Assembly: GCA_027451565.1 (NCBI GenBank)
Contig: DAIDJC010000015.1
Location: 1-26,491, forward strand
Direction of reading: 5' to 3'
Source of the DNA: Limisphaerales bacterium
GTDB lineage: Bacteria; Verrucomicrobiota; Verrucomicrobiia; Limisphaerales; UBA11358
Length of the DNA stretch: 26,491 nucleotides
Part shown: one piece after another, positions 23,071 to 26,491 of the stretch
How positions within the stretch are numbered: position 1 is the stretch's first letter
How the letters are laid out: the number at the start of each line of letters is the position of its first letter
Position numbers and translations under genes: made by a program
Notes under the pieces: generated by a model
What the model saw: only the letters and a program-made list of their open reading frames with translations
What the model was told of the DNA's origin: nothing
The model's database searches: none

Positions 23071-23528
23071 CGGCCCGCCATTTCCTTCAGCGCCGCATGG
23101 CAATACCATTTCACCGCGTCGGATAGCGGGGGGGATAATTGGTCCAAGTCGCTGATGCTGCACCATTGAATGGCAAAATGTTCTGTGGCCGCCAAGGTGA
23201 CCTGACCCGCCTTGGGCCGCGCCCAGTAAATCATTCCGATATGTTCGTGCGTGGCGGATATGCGATGGATATCCAAAAACCTCGGGGCGATCAACGCGCG
23301 CGTTCCCTCCGAGGTGGTGGGGGGCCTCTCCCCGATCAATTCCACTTCCAAACCGCTTTCCTCCAGAGCCTCGCGCAAAGCCGCCTGCTCGGGGTCCTCT
23401 TCCAACTCTATGTGCCCGCCCAACGGCAGCCAGCGGCCCAGTTTGCGATGATGAACCAGCAACACCCGGTCTTCCTGCACAATAAACAGGGCCACGGTGA
23501 AATCTATCGCTGCATGAATGTGAGGCAT
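23067..23528 (-). CDS. Nudix hydrolase
   Basis: Nudix enzymes cleave nucleoside diphosphates linked to another moiety, often for sanitation or regulation. The Nudix box is complete: GHIELEEDPEQAALREALEE, then SGL, with Gly38, Glu44, Arg52, Glu53, Glu56, Glu57 and Gly59 in the consensus spacing. A phosphate-binding region is followed by HIGMIYWARPKAG and a C-terminal EHFAIQWCSISDLDQL, typical of MutT/ADPRase-like folds. The substrate is unknown. I choose the ATG at 23528 (153 residues, MPHIHAAIDFTVALFIV). The longer frame to 23618 would be read through the strong terminator of the korAB operon. The stop overlaps the MFS start by ATGA, so the two genes are likely coupled. Confidence 0.88.
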   Translation of the reverse strand: MPHIHAAIDFTVALFIVQEDRVLLVHHRKLGRWLPLGGHIELEEDPEQAALREALEESGLEVELIGERPPTTSEGTRALIAPRFLDIHRISATHEHIGMIYWARPKAGQVTLAATEHFAIQWCSISDLDQLSPPLSDAVKWYCHAALKEMAGR

Positions 23529-23555
23529 CGTAAAAAGCGCCAGCCGGTCCTGTGC

Positions 23556-23588
23556 AAAAAAACGCCCCGGCTTCGGGCCGGGGCGTTT
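23556..23588 (-). terminator. Strong intrinsic terminator of the korAB operon
   Basis: AAACGCCCCGGC (23560-23571) pairs perfectly with GCCGGGGCGTTT (23577-23588) around a 5-nt loop. On the minus strand the GC-rich stem runs straight into a T-run (seven A at 23556-23562 on the plus strand). It lies 13 bp past the korB stop, so it ends that transcript. Confidence 0.92.
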
Positions 23589-23601
23589 GGGCAAAGTCCG
23601 G

Positions 23602-24546
23602 TTATTTAAGCCGGTCAAACGATTTTTGCAAAATCTGCCAGTCTTTCAGCCCAGCCACCTTGGCTTGGTGCGCCTTGTTGATTTCCGCTTCCTTGGCATT
23701 CTTGGTGGGCTTGGTGTTCTTATAAAAAATTCCAAAATATCCAGGGAAAGGTTCCCCGGCCAGCTTGTAAGCGGCCATTTCATCCGTCACGTCATGGTTC
23801 TTGGGCACCTCGTTGAAAACCCCTCCTTTGCGCGGATTGCTGGCATCGAATGCGCCTTCGTAAAATTCCACGCATTCACTCAGGCATTCAATGAAACTAA
23901 AACCATCGTGATCCATGGCCGCTTCCATCATTTGCAGCACATGGTTGGGATTGGTATGGGTGGTCCGCGCCACAAAGGTGGCGCCGGCGGCAATGGCCTG
24001 CTTCATCGGGTTGATCGGGTAATCAATCGCCCCCCATTGGTCCGTCTTGCTCTTGAACCCAAGAGGTGACGTGGGCGAGGTCTGCTTCTTGGTCAACCCA
24101 TAAACCCAGTTATCCATCACACAATAGGTCATCTTGACGTTTTTGCGCGCAGTATGGTTGAAATGATTGCCCCCAATCGAGAAAGCATCACCATCCCCGC
24201 CGAACACAAACACATGCAGATCCGGCCTGGACAGCGAAATCCCGCTGGCAAAAGGCAGCGCGCGTCCGTGAATGAAATGCACCCCGTGCGCCTGCACAAA
24301 GTAGGGGAATCGGCTGGAACAGCCTATCCCCGCCACCGTTGTGATCTTTTCATGCCACATGCGGCGTTTTTCAATTAATTTAAAATAAAGGGCCAGCACA
24401 GAAAAATCCCCGCATCCCGGACACCATGTGGGATGGTCAGCGGCGATTTCTTTCTTGGTCAATCCCTTGCGCTCCTCGGTGGGCGCGGCTGCGGACACAG
24501 GTGAATTTCCCGCGCGTTTTTCCATTTCTGTCAAAGTCTGGCTCAT
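23602..24546 (-). CDS. korB: 2-oxoacid:ferredoxin oxidoreductase beta subunit (KorB-like)
   Basis: This subunit binds thiamine diphosphate and a [4Fe-4S] cluster in enzymes such as 2-oxoglutarate:ferredoxin oxidoreductase. The likely start is the ATG at 24546 (314 residues), with AGAGA just upstream; the longer frame overlaps korA. Cluster cysteines appear as Cys42 and Cys45 in WCPGCGDF, Cys76 in GIGCSSRF and Cys225 in CLSECVEFYE. The TPP/Mg motif is FGGDGDAFSIGGNHFNH at about 115-131, followed by the MDNWVYGLTKKQTSPTS segment, the family's NxxYGxTxxQxSPT. The gene lies 26 bp after korA and precedes a strong terminator. 2-Oxoglutarate is the likely substrate on family resemblance, but pyruvate or another 2-oxoacid is not excluded. 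Confidence 0.93.
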   Translation of the reverse strand: MSQTLTEMEKRAGNSPVSAAAPTEERKGLTKKEIAADHPTWCPGCGDFSVLALYFKLIEKRRMWHEKITTVAGIGCSSRFPYFVQAHGVHFIHGRALPFASGISLSRPDLHVFVFGGDGDAFSIGGNHFNHTARKNVKMTYCVMDNWVYGLTKKQTSPTSPLGFKSKTDQWGAIDYPINPMKQAIAAGATFVARTTHTNPNHVLQMMEAAMDHDGFSFIECLSECVEFYEGAFDASNPRKGGVFNEVPKNHDVTDEMAAYKLAGEPFPGYFGIFYKNTKPTKNAKEAEINKAHQAKVAGLKDWQILQKSFDRLK

Positions 24547-24572
24547 ATCTCTTTTTATTGTTTCAATTTCAT

Positions 24573-26393
24573 TCACAGTTTTCGCAGCCCGGTGGCCACA
24601 TGGCCCTTGGCCCGCTCCAGAATCTCCCGCACCTTCCAAGTCAGACCATCGGTCTTGTTTATTCCCTGAATGCGGGCATCGCAATACCGCGCGCGCAAGA
24701 TCGCCCCCAATTGGCCGAATCCATAAAGCCCTTCATCGTTCATCTCCACCACAAAAATGTTGTTGAACCCGGCAAAAATATTCTCCAATCCGTTGGGCAA
24801 AGGATTGATATGCCTCAAATGCAGCGAGGAAACACTGTCTCCCGCCCCGCGCGCCCTGTCCACCGCCTCGCGAATGGGCCCTTCCGTGGATCCCCAGCCC
24901 ACCAGCAAAACATTCCCTTCAGGAGGGCCATAAACCTTGGGCAACGGCAGTTCCGCCGCCATGGCCTGCAGCTTCTTGCGACGCTTGGCCGTCATTTGAA
25001 TATGTAGCTTGGGTGACCCCGTGGGATGCCCCAGTTCATCGTGCTCCAAACCAGTTACAATGGGGTACTTGCCGCTCAATATCTTCGTTCCAGGGGCCAA
25101 GTGCCGGGTCACCCCATTTGGCGCGGCCAAATCATACGGCTTATGGTCCGCCACAGGCTCAAAACTGGGCGCCAGGTCTTGGCAAACCTTTTCCAAGTCA
25201 GGCTCGCGAAACGCCTCAATGCGCGTGGCAATCCCTTGGTCGGTCAGCATCACCACCGGCACGCTGTATTTGCGGGCAAGATTCACTGCCTCGATCGCCA
25301 TGTAAAAACAATCCTCCACATTCGCCGGGGCTATAACCACCCTGGGCGAATCACCATGCCCCCCGTTGACGGCAATATTGAGGTCGGATTGCTCAATGTT
25401 GGTGGGCATGCCGGTGGATGGCCCCCCACGTTGAACATCAACGATCACCAATGGCATCTCGGCCATCACCGCCCAACCCAAAGCCTCCGTCTTCAGGGAT
25501 ATGCCCGGGCCGCTCGATCCGGTCACGGCCACCCTGCCGCCGTAACTAGCGCCAATCGCCATGGACACCGCTGCAATCTCATCCTCCGTTTGCACAAAGG
25601 TCCCCCCATACTTCGGCAGCTCCCGTCGCAGCAATTCCATGATGTCTGACCATGGGGTGATTGGATAACCCGCCCCAAAACGAACCCCCGCCGCAATCAA
25701 ACCATACCCGAGGGCCTCGTTTCCGTTCATCACCACTTGATGCCCTCCCTTGTCCTGGCTGGCGGCAAACCGAAAGGTCTCCACAACGTTGCCCAAGGAA
25801 TTTGCATACCCCGCATGAAACGCCGCCAATGCGTTGTTCAAAATGCTGGGGTCCTTGCCCGTAAAACGTTCCCCAATCAGTTTCTCCAGTTTTGGGGTGT
25901 TCAAATCAAACATCTTGGCAATCAATCCCAGGGCAAAAATATTCTTTCCCTTGTCCTTGGCCGTGCCGCCAATGGCCTCCACCGTCAGCCCGGAAATCGG
26001 AATGCCAAGATGGTGGTAATCCTTCTTCCATTCGTCGCGGGGAACCACGTGGTCCGAATCGTAAAGCACAATGCCCCCTTTTTTCAGGGAGTTGATGTGC
26101 CCCTCGTAGCTGTGCTGGTAAAAAGCCAGCAATACATCCGATTCGTCACCAGAACTCAGCACCTCACCGGACCCCATGCGCACCTGAAAAATAGAGGGTC
26201 CGCCTGATATGGTGGCTGGAATGGTCATGAAGGTCATGACTTCCTGTTCACTGCGCCCGGCCAGCCGCGCCAGGAAACCGCCGATCGCCTGAATGCCGTC
26301 TTGAGAATTGCCCGCTATGCGGATCACCACCTCTTGAATGGAAGAGACCTTGGGAGCGCCTCCGGTGGAAAGTGCTGTAGATGTATCGCTCAT
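24573..26393 (-). CDS. korA: 2-oxoacid:ferredoxin oxidoreductase alpha subunit (gamma-alpha fusion, KorA-like)
   Basis: This 606-residue protein joins a gamma domain (about 20-200, starting VVIRIAGNSQDGIQAIGGFL) to the pyrimidine-binding alpha domain (about 220 onward). The alpha part has the signature GAGYPITPWSDIMELL (YPITP at 243-247), QTEDEIAAVSMAIGASYGG and VDVQRGGPSTGMPT at about 318-331. A C-terminal transketolase-like domain has LLVGWGSTEGPIREAV and HINPLPNGLENI. Such two-subunit KorAB enzymes oxidise 2-oxoacids with ferredoxin and serve reductive or oxidative TCA steps. No delta (2x[4Fe-4S]) or ferredoxin gene is in the window. The start at 26393 follows a 98-bp AT-rich upstream region with no clear single promoter. 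Confidence 0.94.
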   Translation of the reverse strand: MSDTSTALSTGGAPKVSSIQEVVIRIAGNSQDGIQAIGGFLARLAGRSEQEVMTFMTIPATISGGPSIFQVRMGSGEVLSSGDESDVLLAFYQHSYEGHINSLKKGGIVLYDSDHVVPRDEWKKDYHHLGIPISGLTVEAIGGTAKDKGKNIFALGLIAKMFDLNTPKLEKLIGERFTGKDPSILNNALAAFHAGYANSLGNVVETFRFAASQDKGGHQVVMNGNEALGYGLIAAGVRFGAGYPITPWSDIMELLRRELPKYGGTFVQTEDEIAAVSMAIGASYGGRVAVTGSSGPGISLKTEALGWAVMAEMPLVIVDVQRGGPSTGMPTNIEQSDLNIAVNGGHGDSPRVVIAPANVEDCFYMAIEAVNLARKYSVPVVMLTDQGIATRIEAFREPDLEKVCQDLAPSFEPVADHKPYDLAAPNGVTRHLAPGTKILSGKYPIVTGLEHDELGHPTGSPKLHIQMTAKRRKKLQAMAAELPLPKVYGPPEGNVLLVGWGSTEGPIREAVDRARGAGDSVSSLHLRHINPLPNGLENIFAGFNNIFVVEMNDEGLYGFGQLGAILRARYCDARIQGINKTDGLTWKVREILERAKGHVATGLRKL

Positions 26394-26491
26394 GGAACCG
26401 TTTTAAAACTGTTTTATTGGTTTACCGAACGCAAAGTGAAGTGTGGCTACTGTCAGTCAACGCGGCACTATTGCCTCTTAACACTAAGCAA

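Noticed and set aside
23071..23166. N-terminal 32-codon extension of the MFS gene
   Set aside because: It lies entirely within the Nudix coding region and is not hydrophobic or family-like; the ATGA overlap start at 23070 is preferred.
24426..25649. Plus-strand frames of up to 207 codons opposite korA and korB
   Set aside because: Antisense shadows of strongly conserved KorAB coding sequence.
1..26491. Mobile elements, CRISPR arrays or defence systems
   Set aside because: I saw no transposase, integrase, Cas, toxin-antitoxin or restriction gene, and no regularly spaced repeats. The only repeat of interest is the palindrome at 11721-11896.

Overview
The window looks like a chromosomal segment of a moderately GC-rich Gram-negative bacterium, most likely a member of the Verrucomicrobiota (a Pedosphaera/Limisphaerales-like lineage). 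This placement rests on gene style: a Tat-exported Gfo/Idh/MocA oxidoreductase, a secreted DUF3826 protein, a HEAT-repeat protein, a REC-DUF4388 regulator and a short divergent omega subunit. It is an inference from family resemblance, not a database result. Most of the window is core metabolism and information processing. I see no phage, insertion sequence, CRISPR array or defence island.

Layout. 1-878 (minus): the start of a ribosomal str-type operon, rpsL then rpsG, with rpsG cut by the window edge. 1405-4194 (minus): glnD, the PII uridylyltransferase. 4364-4978 (plus): an ECF-type sigma factor with no anti-sigma partner beside it. 5018-6433 (minus): the Tat-exported oxidoreductase, convergent with the sigma gene. 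6856-7350 (plus): a small secreted protein of unknown function. 7461-8363 (minus): a short-chain polyprenyl diphosphate synthase, divergent from rpoZ (8471-8725) and followed by smpB (8898-9353). rpmB (9717-9986, minus) is convergent with smpB. 10581-11540 (plus): a secreted protein with a C-terminal DUF3826 domain. 11541-12230 is non-coding apart from tRNA-His(GTG), and holds a 176-bp imperfect palindrome and a short 9-bp tandem repeat.

12392-13384 (minus) is transaldolase, divergent from a rhamnulokinase-aminotransferase pair (13481-16224, plus). The two directions have putative promoters placed almost back to back. 16398-19159 (plus) is a HEAT-repeat protein, a response regulator with REC, DUF4388 and a roadblock-like C-terminus, and a small roadblock-like protein that overlaps the regulator by an ATGA. 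This is the most interesting gene set here: it reads as a compact signalling module with no kinase or GTPase in sight. 19275-21883 (plus) is a cofactor cluster, nadC-birA-coaX (NAD, biotin attachment, CoA). It meets a Nudix hydrolase-MFS transporter pair (23528-21877, minus) tail to tail. 26393-23602 (minus) encodes the two-subunit 2-oxoacid:ferredoxin oxidoreductase (korA, korB) and ends in a textbook intrinsic terminator.

Several housekeeping genes have recognisable sigma-70-like promoters with a TTGCCA or TTGACA -35 box, and some predicted leaders are very short. ATGA stop/start overlaps at three gene pairs suggest translational coupling. Nothing in the window is clearly an unprecedented system. 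The best leads are the roadblock/DUF4388/HEAT module, the 176-bp palindrome and the unassigned N-terminal half of the DUF3826 protein.
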